Part shown: positions 1 to 8,474 of the stretch, piece by piece
Layout of the letters: each line of letters opens with the position of its first letter
Position numbering within the stretch: position 1 is the first letter of the stretch
Origin: Flavicella sp049625305
GTDB lineage: Bacteria > Bacteroidota > Bacteroidia > Flavobacteriales > Flavobacteriaceae
Length of the DNA: 48,255 nt
Direction of reading: 5' to 3'
NCBI GenBank assembly: GCA_049625305.1
Contig: JBMZVD010000006.1
Coordinates: 1 to 48,255 of the forward strand
Made by a program: the position numbers and the translations under genes
The notes under the pieces: model-generated
What the model was told of the DNA's origin: nothing
The model's input: only the letters and a program-made list of their open reading frames with translations
Database searches by the model: none

Positions 1-110
1 TACACAGTGTAAATATAGTTAATTTTCAATGTTTTTTTAATTGCTTAAAACAATTAATCTATCAAGGTACATTGTCAACATCCTCAAGATTAAATATATG
101 ACGATTTTAA

Positions 111-144
111 TAAAAAAAAACGTCCTACTCTTAAAAGTAGGACG
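111..144 (-). terminator. Intrinsic terminator closing the sugar-acid operon
   Basis: Read on the minus strand, a perfect 9-bp stem (CGTCCTACT paired with AGTAGGACG, positions 121-144) with a 6-nt loop is followed directly by a run of ten T residues (111-120). It lies 24 bp beyond the sulfatase stop codon and is the natural end of the leftward operon. Confidence 0.88.
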
Positions 145-167
145 CTTTATCTAATTTACTTTGAGGG

Positions 168-1808
168 TTATTTATCCCAGTATTTGTCTATTGACTCTTG
201 AATTTCCGGATATTGAGCATCATTTTCTTTAAATTCAGTTCTCATCTCCTTTAATTTAGCTTTCAATTCTTTAACTACTTCAGCATATTCTGCTTTTCCG
301 TAGACATTGTTCATTTCTTTAGGGTCGTTTTTAAGGTCATACAACTCCCATGCTACTGGAGTTTTTACAAACGATAATGAAGAAGGGTGATGTGCCCATT
401 TCTGCGCTTTGTTGTTTCTCTTTTTGTAGTCTCTTGCGTAGAAGAATATCAACTTATGATCTTTAGTTCGGATTCCAAAATGTGCAGGGTTACTGTGTTT
501 GTGTGCCATATGCATCCAGTATCTGTAGTAAGTCTCCTGTCTCCATCCTTTTGGTTCTTTTCCTGTTACCAATACCTCCTTGAAACTCTCTCCTTGCATG
601 TATTCTGGAGTTTTACCTCCTGCAAAATCAAGGATAGTAGGAGCAAAGTCTGTATTGTTAATAATGGCATTAGATCTTGTTCCTGCTTTTATTGTTTTTG
701 GGTAACGTACTAAGAAAGGCATTCTCATAGATTCTTCATACATCCATCTTTTATCGATGTAGTCGTGTTCACCCAACATAAATCCTTGATCACCTGTATA
801 CATAATTACAGTATTATCCATCAAGTCATTTTTCTCAAGGTAGTCAAACAAACGCTTCACATTGTCATCCACACCTTTGACACATCTCAAGTATCTTTTC
901 AAATATTCTTGGTATGCTAATTTCTTGTATTCTGGGTCTGGAATGTTAGGGTCTATATTCATGTGCATTCCCATGTTACGAATGATATTTCTATGTCCCA
1001 CAGAAGAACCAATAGTATCCATCATAGAGTCATTGTAGCCTCTAGTTGCAACAGAACCGTTGTTTTTATTATCCCATAAACTAGCAGGTTCTGGAATTTC
1101 AACATCTGCCAAATAGTCGTTGTAACGTTTTGCATGCTCAAAGAAATCGTGAGGTGCTTTAAAGTGGTGCATCAAGAAGAAAGGTTTGCTTTTATCTCTT
1201 TTGCTTTCCAACCATTCCAGAGATTTGTCAGTAATAACATCAGAAGAGTGTCCTTCATACGTAGTTGCATTTACAGTTCTTACCAATCCTTTTTCAAAAC
1301 GGATTTCTTTTTTCTCACCTGTTTCCTCGTTAGAGTACAAAGTAGGGTTGTGGTAGTCTCCTTGTCCTGGCAATACATTGTAGTAGTCAAAAGCTTCAGG
1401 AGCTTCTTTCAAGTGCCACTTCCCAACAATTGCAGTTGTGTACCCTAGATTTTTCATTTCTTTGGCTAGGTATTGTCTGTCTACAGGCAAAATTCCTCCT
1501 AAATCTTTAACTCCGTTTACCTGCCCGTACTGTCCCGTCATGATAGTTGCACGTGAAGGCGTACAAATAGAGTTTGTACAGAAAACATTTTCTAATAAAA
1601 TTCCTTCGTTTGCAATTCTGTCAATTGTTGGCGTAGGATTTAATTTAGCCAATCGACTACCATACACACCAATTCCTTGAGTGGTATGATCATCTGCCAT
1701 GATATAAATAATGTTTGGCTTTTTTGCAGCAGTTGTTTTTTCAGTCGCTTTGTTACAAGAAACTAGACTCACTGCTAATAGAGCCATTGTAAAAATTGTA
1801 TGTTTCAT
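168..1808 (-). CDS. S1-family sulfatase, predicted lipoprotein
   Basis: A formylglycine-dependent sulfatase that hydrolyses sulfate esters, here probably on a carbohydrate. The N-terminus is a lipoprotein signal with lipobox LVSC (lipid-modified Cys18), so the enzyme should sit in the periplasm or at the outer membrane. The active-site motif CTPSR at residues 82-86 is the type whose Cys is oxidised to formylglycine. Other S1 landmarks are visible: metal-binding Asp39-Asp40, GKWH at 129-132, APH at 218-220, Asp340-Gln341 and Lys353. The 546-residue length is normal. The GDQGFMLGEH style of the metal motif recalls sulfatases acting on 6-O-sulfated sugars, but I cannot assign a subfamily or substrate. 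It is the last gene of the operon, 15 bp after the mutarotase, so desulfation is tied to the sugar pathway upstream. Confidence 0.93.
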   Translation of the reverse strand: MKHTIFTMALLAVSLVSCNKATEKTTAAKKPNIIYIMADDHTTQGIGVYGSRLAKLNPTPTIDRIANEGILLENVFCTNSICTPSRATIMTGQYGQVNGVKDLGGILPVDRQYLAKEMKNLGYTTAIVGKWHLKEAPEAFDYYNVLPGQGDYHNPTLYSNEETGEKKEIRFEKGLVRTVNATTYEGHSSDVITDKSLEWLESKRDKSKPFFLMHHFKAPHDFFEHAKRYNDYLADVEIPEPASLWDNKNNGSVATRGYNDSMMDTIGSSVGHRNIIRNMGMHMNIDPNIPDPEYKKLAYQEYLKRYLRCVKGVDDNVKRLFDYLEKNDLMDNTVIMYTGDQGFMLGEHDYIDKRWMYEESMRMPFLVRYPKTIKAGTRSNAIINNTDFAPTILDFAGGKTPEYMQGESFKEVLVTGKEPKGWRQETYYRYWMHMAHKHSNPAHFGIRTKDHKLIFFYARDYKKRNNKAQKWAHHPSSLSFVKTPVAWELYDLKNDPKEMNNVYGKAEYAEVVKELKAKLKEMRTEFKENDAQYPEIQESIDKYWDK

Positions 1809-1823
1809 TTTCTTTAATTTAGT

Positions 1824-2171
1824 TTATTCTCCAAGTTTAAATACTTGTTCTAGTTCAATCCATTTTTCTCCATCCTTAGCCCATGGTAATTCTTGTTGGT
1901 AATCCCACATCAAGTTTTCCCATTCCTGTACTTTCGGATTGTTTGCATCCATTTCAGCTTTCTTTGCAGGGTCAAAAGTTTCGTCAACTTCCATAATCAT
2001 AAACATACGGTTTCCTGTCAAGTAAATTTGCATGTCTACAATACCTGCATCTTTGATGCTTTTTGTGATTTCCGGCCATGCATTTCCTGCTGCATGGTAT
2101 TCTTTGTATTCTGCGATCAATTTAGAATCGTCTTTTAGATCACATGAATAACAATATCTTTTTGTTGTCAT
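1824..2171 (-). CDS. RhaM/FucM-type L-sugar mutarotase (DUF718)
   Basis: A 115-residue protein of the L-rhamnose mutarotase family, which interconverts alpha and beta anomers of deoxy or L-sugars in the cytoplasm. Tyr22 and His26 have the same spacing as the catalytic Tyr18/His22 pair of E. coli RhaM and are followed by the conserved WPE (32-34). The gene starts 2 bp after the fucP-type gene, so the two are translationally close. The same pairing of mutarotase, FucP and L-fucose dehydrogenase occurs in the Campylobacter jejuni fucose locus. Here it probably supplies the right anomer of L-galactose or L-fucose to the dehydrogenase. L-rhamnose cannot be excluded from sequence alone, but no rhamnose isomerase or kinase is nearby. 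Confidence 0.85.
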   Translation of the reverse strand: MTTKRYCYSCDLKDDSKLIAEYKEYHAAGNAWPEITKSIKDAGIVDMQIYLTGNRMFMIMEVDETFDPAKKAEMDANNPKVQEWENLMWDYQQELPWAKDGEKWIELEQVFKLGE

Positions 2172-2173
2172 AA

Positions 2174-3499
2174 TTAAATGTTTCTTTTGTGAGTTCTGTA
2201 TCCGTAATTCGCAACAACCGCCAAACAGATTAAAGGCAATATGAATGAAAAGTTCACCTCAGGTATGTATCCTAATATTTTAAGATCTGCAAATCCTGAG
2301 CCTCCCCAATCCAAGATACTCCCTTGTAATACAGGCATTAAAGCACCGCCAACAATTGCCATTACCAATCCCGCAGATCCAATTTTAGCCTCGTCCCCCA
2401 TATTTTTAAGTGCAATACCGTAAATAGTTGGAAACATGATAGACATGAAAAGCGAAACTGTTACCAAAGAGTACAATCCAAATGTACCTGGAATCAAGAT
2501 AGCTCCTCCTGCAAAAACAACTCCTCCTAGTCCGAATAAGAATAATAATTTAGAAGGGTTGATTGTTTTCATCAAAGCAGTTCCTATCCATCTTCCAGTC
2601 AAGAAGATGATCATGGCAGCTACGTTAAACCAAGTCGCCGTCAATTGTGCATCAGGAGCCAAACTCAAGTTTAAGTTTTCAACATATTGGAAAATATAAG
2701 TCCAACACATGATTTGAGCGCCAACATAAAATGCTTGAGCAATAACCCCTTGTACATAATTCTTGTTTGCAAATAATTTATCGAAGGATTCCTTCAATCC
2801 CATTTTTTCCTCTGCAGGTGTCTTCGGCATTTTCGTAAATATGATGATGGTCATAATTACTAATACAACAATTCCTAAAGCAATGTAAGGCAAACTAATA
2901 ACACCCAAATCATTTTCTCTTACTGCAGCCAATTCTTCTGAAGATAAGGCTTTGTATGCCTCTTCTGTATAATCATCAGAACGCAGTGCAGAGATTACAA
3001 ACTGCTGTGCTACGATCATTCCCATTAAAGATCCGATTGGATTGAATGCTTGTGCCAAGTTCAATCTTTGTGTTGATGTTTCTTTGTCTCCCAATGACAA
3101 AATCAAAGGATTTGAAGTTGTTTCTAGGAAAGCCAAACCACAAGTGATTACCCAAAGAGATACCAAGAAGTATGTAAATTCCTCATAAGCTGCAGCCGGG
3201 TAAAACAAAAAAGCTCCTATCGCATATAAAGATAAACCTAAAATAATTCCTGACTTGTAACTCTGTTTACGAATAAACAAAGCCGCAGGTAATGCCATAA
3301 AAAAATACCCAAAATAAAAGGCAAACTGCACTAAAGACGCTTGAACGTTTGACAACTCAGGCATAACTTTTTTAAAGGCAGATACCATTGGGTTTGTCAA
3401 GTCATTGGCAATACCCCATAAGGCGAATAATGATGTGATAATTATAAAAGGAAATAGTAATTCTCTGCGAACTACAGGTGTTTTTGATGATGTGCTCAT
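2174..3499 (-). CDS. fucP: FucP-type MFS sugar:H+ symporter
   Basis: A 441-residue major facilitator protein with about twelve hydrophobic segments, matching the FHS/FucP subfamily (N-terminal LFALWGIANDLTNPM region and the LETTSNPL segment in the middle). Family members import L-fucose by proton symport. E. coli FucP also accepts L-galactose and D-arabinose, which fits the pathway proposed here. It lies between the SDR dehydrogenase (93-bp gap containing a hairpin) and the mutarotase (2-bp gap). Function as an inner-membrane importer is secure. The exact sugar is inferred from the neighbours. Confidence 0.88.
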   Translation of the reverse strand: MSTSSKTPVVRRELLFPFIIITSLFALWGIANDLTNPMVSAFKKVMPELSNVQASLVQFAFYFGYFFMALPAALFIRKQSYKSGIILGLSLYAIGAFLFYPAAAYEEFTYFLVSLWVITCGLAFLETTSNPLILSLGDKETSTQRLNLAQAFNPIGSLMGMIVAQQFVISALRSDDYTEEAYKALSSEELAAVRENDLGVISLPYIALGIVVLVIMTIIIFTKMPKTPAEEKMGLKESFDKLFANKNYVQGVIAQAFYVGAQIMCWTYIFQYVENLNLSLAPDAQLTATWFNVAAMIIFLTGRWIGTALMKTINPSKLLFLFGLGGVVFAGGAILIPGTFGLYSLVTVSLFMSIMFPTIYGIALKNMGDEAKIGSAGLVMAIVGGALMPVLQGSILDWGGSGFADLKILGYIPEVNFSFILPLICLAVVANYGYRTHKRNI

Positions 3500-3540
3500 T
3501 AGTTGTTGGTTTTAGTTTTTTATTAGTTGCTAAGTAATTC

Positions 3541-3577
3541 AAATGTTAGATTTAGAATGGTTCCAAATCTAACATTT
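3541..3577 (-). other. 13-bp perfect hairpin between SDR and fucP
   Basis: AAATGTTAGATTT (3541-3553) and its exact complement (3565-3577) flank an 11-nt loop in the gap between the SDR gene and the transporter gene. There is no T-run after it on the transcribed strand, so it is unlikely to be an intrinsic terminator. An mRNA processing or 3'-end stabilising role is possible. Confidence 0.6.
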
Positions 3578-3592
3578 TATATAACATATTGT

Positions 3593-4384
3593 TTATTCTG
3601 TCAATAAAGATCTATCTAAATTTACATAACCTCCGTCAACTGTAATAAATTGACCCGTTGTATGAGAAGATCTTTCAGAAATAGTGAACAAAGATTGGTC
3701 AGCAATTTCCTCAGGAGTTGTCATTCTATTCTCAAAAGGAATCTTCTTAACAATTGAAGCAAGTTTTTCTTCTCCGTTTTCCAATGTTTTGATCCAGTTG
3801 TCATAAGCAGGAGTCCAGCTTTCTGCAATAATAATTGCATTTACTCGAATTGAGTGTTTGATCAGGTCTACTGCCCATTCACGAGTCAATCCCAAAACCC
3901 CTCCTTTAGCAGCAGCGTATCCTGAAGTTCCACCTTGTCCTGTCAATCCCACTTTAGAACCGATATTAAGGATATTTCCTTTACTCTCTTTAAGGTATGG
4001 CAAAGCGTGTTGTACCACTAAGAAGTAACTTACCATGTTTAATTTCAAAGAGTTCATGAAATCATCATAGCTAGATTCTAATCCAGCTCCATCGTTAACT
4101 CCAACATTATTGATAACTACATCGATACGCTTATATTTTTCAATAATTGTATTCATTGCAGCTGCCACCTCCTCTGGGTTTGTTACATCTGTTTTGCAAA
4201 AAATAGCATCTATACCCTTTTTTTGAATTTCTTCCGCATATGCAAAACCTCTATCATTTCTATCTATAATTGCAGGGGTAGCTCCTTCTTCAACAAGCTT
4301 TTGAAGTATCGTTTCACCGATACTACCCTTTATACCAGCAGCACCCGAAATGACTACTACCTTTCCTTTTAAATTTAAATCCAT
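3593..4384 (-). CDS. SDR dehydrogenase, L-fucose/L-galactose dehydrogenase type
   Basis: A 263-residue short-chain dehydrogenase that should oxidise a free L-sugar at C1 to its lactone using NAD(P)+. The nucleotide-binding region is at residues 14-23, and Ser143, Tyr156 and Lys160 form the SDR catalytic set. By memory it resembles the L-fucose dehydrogenase of Burkholderia multivorans closely: MDLNL start, NNVGVNDG (92-99), TGQGGTSGY (148-156), LTREWAV (166-172), and the C-terminal SHTTG...VDGGYVNLDR. That family also accepts L-galactose. The glycine loop carries one or two extra residues (GAAGIKGSIG). It lies 6 bp after the lactonase gene, its expected next enzyme. Confidence 0.87.
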   Translation of the reverse strand: MDLNLKGKVVVISGAAGIKGSIGETILQKLVEEGATPAIIDRNDRGFAYAEEIQKKGIDAIFCKTDVTNPEEVAAAMNTIIEKYKRIDVVINNVGVNDGAGLESSYDDFMNSLKLNMVSYFLVVQHALPYLKESKGNILNIGSKVGLTGQGGTSGYAAAKGGVLGLTREWAVDLIKHSIRVNAIIIAESWTPAYDNWIKTLENGEEKLASIVKKIPFENRMTTPEEIADQSLFTISERSSHTTGQFITVDGGYVNLDRSLLTE

Positions 4385-4390
4385 TCTGTT

Positions 4391-5221
4391 TTATTTTAAG
4401 TTGTAAAATTTTACAGCATTGTCACCCATGATTTTCTGTTGCTCATTAGTGCTTAACTTACTGATAAAATTTGTTGTTAATTCTTTAATTTTTGTGTAAT
4501 TACCTGCTACAAGACACACAGGCCAATCAGAACCATACATCACTCTATCTGTTCCAAAAGAGTTGAGTACCAATTCCATATAAGGTTGAATCTCTTGTGC
4601 TGTCCACGAACCGTAATCCGCCTCTGTTACCATACCTGAAAGTTTACAAAAGACATTTTCTTGTCTTGCAATTTCTTTCATCAACATTGCCCATCCCTCA
4701 AAATATCCATCTTTTATATAAGGCTTAGCGATATGATTGATGACAAATTGTTGATTAGGAAATTTTTTTACAAATTCTAATGTTGCACCTAATTGGTGAG
4801 GAAAGACTAAGATATCGTATACGTATTTGTGTTTTTCAAGTATAGAAATCCCTCTTAAGAATTTAGGTCTCAACAAAAAGTTATGATCGGGTTCTCCTTG
4901 CACTACATGACGAAATCCTTTTAGCTTTTCTTGATCTTGATATTTTTCTAATTCTGCTTCAAAATTATCATTTCTCAAATCAGCCCATCCAACGACTCCT
5001 TTGATAAAGTTGTTTTCTGCCGCCAGATTCAACAAGAAGTCTGTCTCTTCAAGAGTTTGGTCAGCTTGTACTGCAACACATCCATCAATTCCATTTTCAT
5101 TATAAACTTCTTTGAGGTCTTGTGGTGTAAAATCCTTACGTATTACAGACATGTTATCGTCAATCCATTCGTGTTTTACAGGCTCATAGTGCCAAAAATG
5201 TTGATGTGAATCAATTATCAT
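4391..5221 (-). CDS. Amidohydrolase-family sugar lactonase (L-fuconolactonase type, COG3618)
   Basis: A 276-residue metal-dependent hydrolase of the amidohydrolase_2 family that should open the aldonolactone made by the neighbouring SDR. The metal motif HxH is at His6/His8 and is followed by FWHY. His163 and the YGSDWPVC motif (229-236, Asp232) complete the usual active site. Members act on L-fucono-, L-rhamnono- or related 1,4/1,5-lactones. Gene order (lactonase next to SDR, FucP and mutarotase) is that of known oxidative L-fucose loci. In this operon the more likely product is L-galactonate, because an L-galactonate 5-dehydrogenase-like enzyme is encoded at the head of the operon. Confidence 0.85.
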   Translation of the reverse strand: MIIDSHQHFWHYEPVKHEWIDDNMSVIRKDFTPQDLKEVYNENGIDGCVAVQADQTLEETDFLLNLAAENNFIKGVVGWADLRNDNFEAELEKYQDQEKLKGFRHVVQGEPDHNFLLRPKFLRGISILEKHKYVYDILVFPHQLGATLEFVKKFPNQQFVINHIAKPYIKDGYFEGWAMLMKEIARQENVFCKLSGMVTEADYGSWTAQEIQPYMELVLNSFGTDRVMYGSDWPVCLVAGNYTKIKELTTNFISKLSTNEQQKIMGDNAVKFYNLK

Positions 5222-5252
5222 TTCAGTGAATATTTAAGAAAATAAAACACTC

Positions 5253-5269
5253 CTCCTTTGCAGAAGGAG
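5253..5269 (-). other. Small hairpin after the tagaturonate reductase gene
   Basis: A 6-bp stem (CTCCTT/AAGGAG) with a 5-nt loop lies in the 59-bp gap between the uxaB-type and lactonase genes. On the minus strand it is followed by a loosely T-rich stretch. It may act as a weak terminator or processing site. Confidence 0.35.
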
Positions 5270-5280
5270 CTCTATTTAAG

Positions 5281-6717
5281 TTATTTTACAAATGCTTCCA
5301 AAGCTACCTTCATTCCTTTCGAAGTTATAGCTTCAAGATTTTCAGCAACAAGCGCCTCCAATCCTTCAAATTGTGTCAAGTCAGTTCCCCAGAAATCTGT
5401 GTTTGCAAGTGTTGCTTTTGCAATGGCAGCAGTATCGTTGCTAGCCCATTGTGTAGCAAAGAAATCCAATGCTGCTTGGTCGTCTTTAACTTCATAAGCG
5501 GTTCCGTTTCTGTCTCCCTTGTAAAAAGCAATCAAAGAAGCCAAAGAGAACAACAATCCCTTAGGAAGCTCATTCTTTCTTTTGATGTATTCTAACACAG
5601 AAGGCAATACTCTCGTTTTGAATTTAGAGGTAGAGTTCAATGAGATACTCATTAATGCATGCTCCAAGAATGGGTTTCTAAAACGATCTAATACATCGTT
5701 GGAAAATTGCTCTAATTCTTCCTTAGAAAGATCAAGGGTTGGACAGATCTCGTTAAAAATTGTGTTTTGTAAAAATCCACCAACTACTTCATCTTCTAAA
5801 GACTCACGTACTTTATCAATTCCGTACAAGTAACCTACGGGTACCAATGTTGTATGAGCTCCGTTTAAGATTCTTACTTTACGAGTTCTGTATGGTTCCA
5901 TATTGTCAGTAAATACGATATTCAAACCACATGCTTCTGCAGGAATTTCTTCTTTTACTGATTCAGGTCCTTCAATCACCCATAGGTGGAATTGCTCACC
6001 TTCTACAACCAAGTTGTCTTTGTAACCTAGTTCTTCAGTGATCGCATCCATTTTGTCTCTTGGATATCCAGGAACAATTCTATCTACCAAAGTATTACAG
6101 AAAATATTGTCTTCTTCGATCCACGCTACAAACTCTTCTCCTAAGTTCCAATCAGCTGCGTATTGTAAGATGATTTTCTTTAGGTTTTCACCATTTTTGT
6201 CGATCAATTCACATGGAATTACAATCATTCCTTTGTCTGAAGCTCCTCCAAAGAATTGGAATCTTTTGTACAACAAAGCAGTTAGCTTTCCTGGGTAGCT
6301 TGATTGAGGAGCATCCTCTAATTTGTCATCGGCATTGTAAGAAATTCCTGCCTCTGTAGTATTAGAGATTACAAATCTTAGGTCTGGATTTTCAGCGTTT
6401 TTCAAATATTCAGCAGGAGCCTCATACGGGTTGATTCCTCGTTGAATACAATCGATGATTTCGTGCTCGCTAATGGCTTCTCCGTTTTTGATACCATTCA
6501 TGTACAACGTATACAAACCATCTTGATCGTTCAACATTTTGATCAATCCTTGGTCGATTGGTTGTACAGCAACCACACCAGCATCAAAATCAGCTTTTTT
6601 ATTCATTTCGTGAATCATCCAGTTAGCAAATGCTCTTAAGAAGTTTCCTTCTCCAAATTGTATGATTCTTTCAGTATAGGTATTTACTGAAGCGTTAGTT
6701 CTATTTAATGAGTTCAT
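5281..6717 (-). CDS. uxaB: Tagaturonate reductase (altronate oxidoreductase)
   Basis: A 478-residue member of the polyol-specific long-chain dehydrogenases that reduces D-tagaturonate to D-altronate with NADH in the cytoplasm. It matches E. coli UxaB (483 residues) along its length: ERIIQFGEGNFLRAF at 16-30, SNTTEAGISY at 118-127, and the catalytic K-x4-N-G-x-H pattern at Lys280, Asn285 and His288. It lies between uxaA (21-bp gap) and the lactonase gene. In the usual hexuronate route tagaturonate comes from galacturonate via UxaC. No uxaC is present in the window, and here the likely source is L-galactonate oxidised by the LgoD-like enzyme. Confidence 0.93.
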   Translation of the reverse strand: MNSLNRTNASVNTYTERIIQFGEGNFLRAFANWMIHEMNKKADFDAGVVAVQPIDQGLIKMLNDQDGLYTLYMNGIKNGEAISEHEIIDCIQRGINPYEAPAEYLKNAENPDLRFVISNTTEAGISYNADDKLEDAPQSSYPGKLTALLYKRFQFFGGASDKGMIVIPCELIDKNGENLKKIILQYAADWNLGEEFVAWIEEDNIFCNTLVDRIVPGYPRDKMDAITEELGYKDNLVVEGEQFHLWVIEGPESVKEEIPAEACGLNIVFTDNMEPYRTRKVRILNGAHTTLVPVGYLYGIDKVRESLEDEVVGGFLQNTIFNEICPTLDLSKEELEQFSNDVLDRFRNPFLEHALMSISLNSTSKFKTRVLPSVLEYIKRKNELPKGLLFSLASLIAFYKGDRNGTAYEVKDDQAALDFFATQWASNDTAAIAKATLANTDFWGTDLTQFEGLEALVAENLEAITSKGMKVALEAFVK

Positions 6718-6738
6718 CTTTTCTTGTTGATTTTAAAA

Positions 6739-8391
6739 TTATAGAGATACCCCTCTTTTCCAAGGGATAAAATCGTTGTGTCCGTGTGCTACTGCTTTAG
6801 ATGGGATTTCACCACTTGCTACTTTGATGATATGATCTAGAATCTTTTCACCCATAGTTTCAATTGTGTCTTCACCACTGATAACAGTACCTGCGTTGAT
6901 GTCTATAATGTCATTCATTCTTTCAAACAAATGTGTGTTACTTGACATCTTCAAAACAGGAGCTACAGGGTTTCCAGTAGGAGTTCCCAATCCTGTCGTA
7001 AATACTACAATATTACATCCAGACCCTACCAATCCAGTAGTAGATTCCACATCATTTCCAGGAGTACATAACAAGTTCAAACCAGGTTTGGTAATTTGTT
7101 CAGTGTAATCCAACACTTCAACAACAGGAGATGTTCCTCCTTTTTTCGCTGCACCTGCAGATTTCATGGCATCAGTAATCAAACCGTCCTTGATATTTCC
7201 TGGAGATGGATTGTTTTCAAATCCAGAACCTACAGCTACTGCTGCTGCTGAGTAAGCACGCATAATATTGTAAAATTTAGTAGCATCTTCTTTGGTGTTA
7301 CATCTGTTGATGATTTCTTGCTCTACACCGTTCAATTCTGGAAATTCAGAAAGAACAGGAGTTCCCCCAACAGCAACTAATAAATCGGATGCATATCCTA
7401 ATGCTGGGTTTGCAGAGATTCCAGAGAAACCATCAGAACCACCACATTCCAAACCTAATACCAATTTGCTAATTGGAGCAGGTTTTCTTTCAATTTTGTT
7501 AGCTTCTGTTAGACCTACAAAAGTATGTTTTACAGCTTCTTCAATCAATTTACGCTCACTTTCGCTTTGTTGTTGCTCTAGGTAGTGTACAGGCTTTTTG
7601 TTGTTTGGTGTAATGGCGTCTATTGCATTTTGCAACATTTCAATTTGTGCATTTTGACATCCCAAACTAAACACTGTTGCTCCAGCAACATTTGGATTTG
7701 CAATGTATCCTGCAAGCAATCTACACAAAGTTTCAGCATCTTGACGAATACCACCACAACCACCATCGTGCTTTAAAAACTTGATACCATCAACGTTTTT
7801 AAACACTCTGTTTTGTGACATTTCTTCTTTTGTTGCAATGATTGGTGTGTCATAGATTTCTTCTGCAGAGGCTCCTGATTTGAATTTTTCAATCAATGCG
7901 TCAGTATCAACCGCAAAATCTTTCTTTGTTTCGTAACCAAGCTTTTCAGCTAGTGCACCTTCTAAAACATCAATGTTTCTATTTTCACAAAAAGTCAAAG
8001 GTATTACCAACCAGTAATTTGCCGTTCCTACTTTTCCGTCTTCACGGTGGTATCCATTAAAAGTTCTTCCTTCAAAATTAGAAGCGTCAGGTGCAGTCCA
8101 TGTAAATTTTTCTGCACTTTCGTCGTAAGCTGCAGAAGCGTGTTTTACATTTTCAATAGTAATAGCAGTTCCCGCTTGAATAGGTACCATAGCCTTTCCA
8201 ATCAAAACGCCATACATGAAAATTTCATCTCCTACTTCAAAATCATTCAAAGCGTATTTGTGCTTTCCTTTGATATTTTCTTTTAAGACAACTTCTTTAC
8301 CTTGGATATTTGTAACCATCCCTTTGTTCAAGTTGGTAATAGCAACAATAATGTTATCCTTAGGGTCTATCTGTACATAACTCTTAGCCAT
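6739..8391 (-). CDS. uxaA: Altronate dehydratase (UxaA family)
   Basis: A 550-residue dehydratase that converts D-altronate to 2-keto-3-deoxygluconate (KDG). It has an N-terminal SAF-type domain (about 1-90, with GKHKYAL at 42-48) and the long C-terminal UxaA domain with HDGGCGG (208-214) and GLECGGSDGFSG (313-324). It is about 55 residues longer than E. coli UxaA, mainly an insertion near 150-200. In Campylobacter jejuni a split homologue of this family belongs to the L-fucose locus, so fuconate is an alternative substrate. The adjacent UxaB, KDG kinase and KDPG aldolase genes argue for altronate. Confidence 0.91.
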   Translation of the reverse strand: MAKSYVQIDPKDNIIVAITNLNKGMVTNIQGKEVVLKENIKGKHKYALNDFEVGDEIFMYGVLIGKAMVPIQAGTAITIENVKHASAAYDESAEKFTWTAPDASNFEGRTFNGYHREDGKVGTANYWLVIPLTFCENRNIDVLEGALAEKLGYETKKDFAVDTDALIEKFKSGASAEEIYDTPIIATKEEMSQNRVFKNVDGIKFLKHDGGCGGIRQDAETLCRLLAGYIANPNVAGATVFSLGCQNAQIEMLQNAIDAITPNNKKPVHYLEQQQSESERKLIEEAVKHTFVGLTEANKIERKPAPISKLVLGLECGGSDGFSGISANPALGYASDLLVAVGGTPVLSEFPELNGVEQEIINRCNTKEDATKFYNIMRAYSAAAVAVGSGFENNPSPGNIKDGLITDAMKSAGAAKKGGTSPVVEVLDYTEQITKPGLNLLCTPGNDVESTTGLVGSGCNIVVFTTGLGTPTGNPVAPVLKMSSNTHLFERMNDIIDINAGTVISGEDTIETMGEKILDHIIKVASGEIPSKAVAHGHNDFIPWKRGVSL

Positions 8392-8427
8392 AATTGTGTG
8401 TGTGTTACGGATTGTGAAAAATAGAAA

Positions 8428-8457
8428 TAGAGATGAGGCAATCCTACCTCATCTCTA
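8428..8457 (-). terminator. 11-bp hairpin after the KDPG aldolase gene, possible attenuator
   Basis: TAGAGATGAGG (8428-8438) pairs exactly with 8447-8457 around an 8-nt loop, in the 83-bp gap between the aldolase and uxaA genes. On the minus strand it is followed by a broken T-rich stretch (ATTTCTATTTTTC). It could cause partial termination or mark an RNA processing point. Confidence 0.5.
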
Positions 8458-8474
8458 CGATTCTTTGTGTGTTA

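Noticed and set aside
37..57. 7-bp inverted repeat TTAATTG/CAATTAA near the window start
   Set aside because: A+T-rich, with no T-run on the correct side for either strand, and not linked to a visible gene.
387..713. Plus-strand frame of 108 codons within the sulfatase gene
   Set aside because: It lies wholly inside the well-supported minus-strand sulfatase, has no recognisable motif and is a shadow frame. Similar shadows across the other genes were dropped for the same reason.
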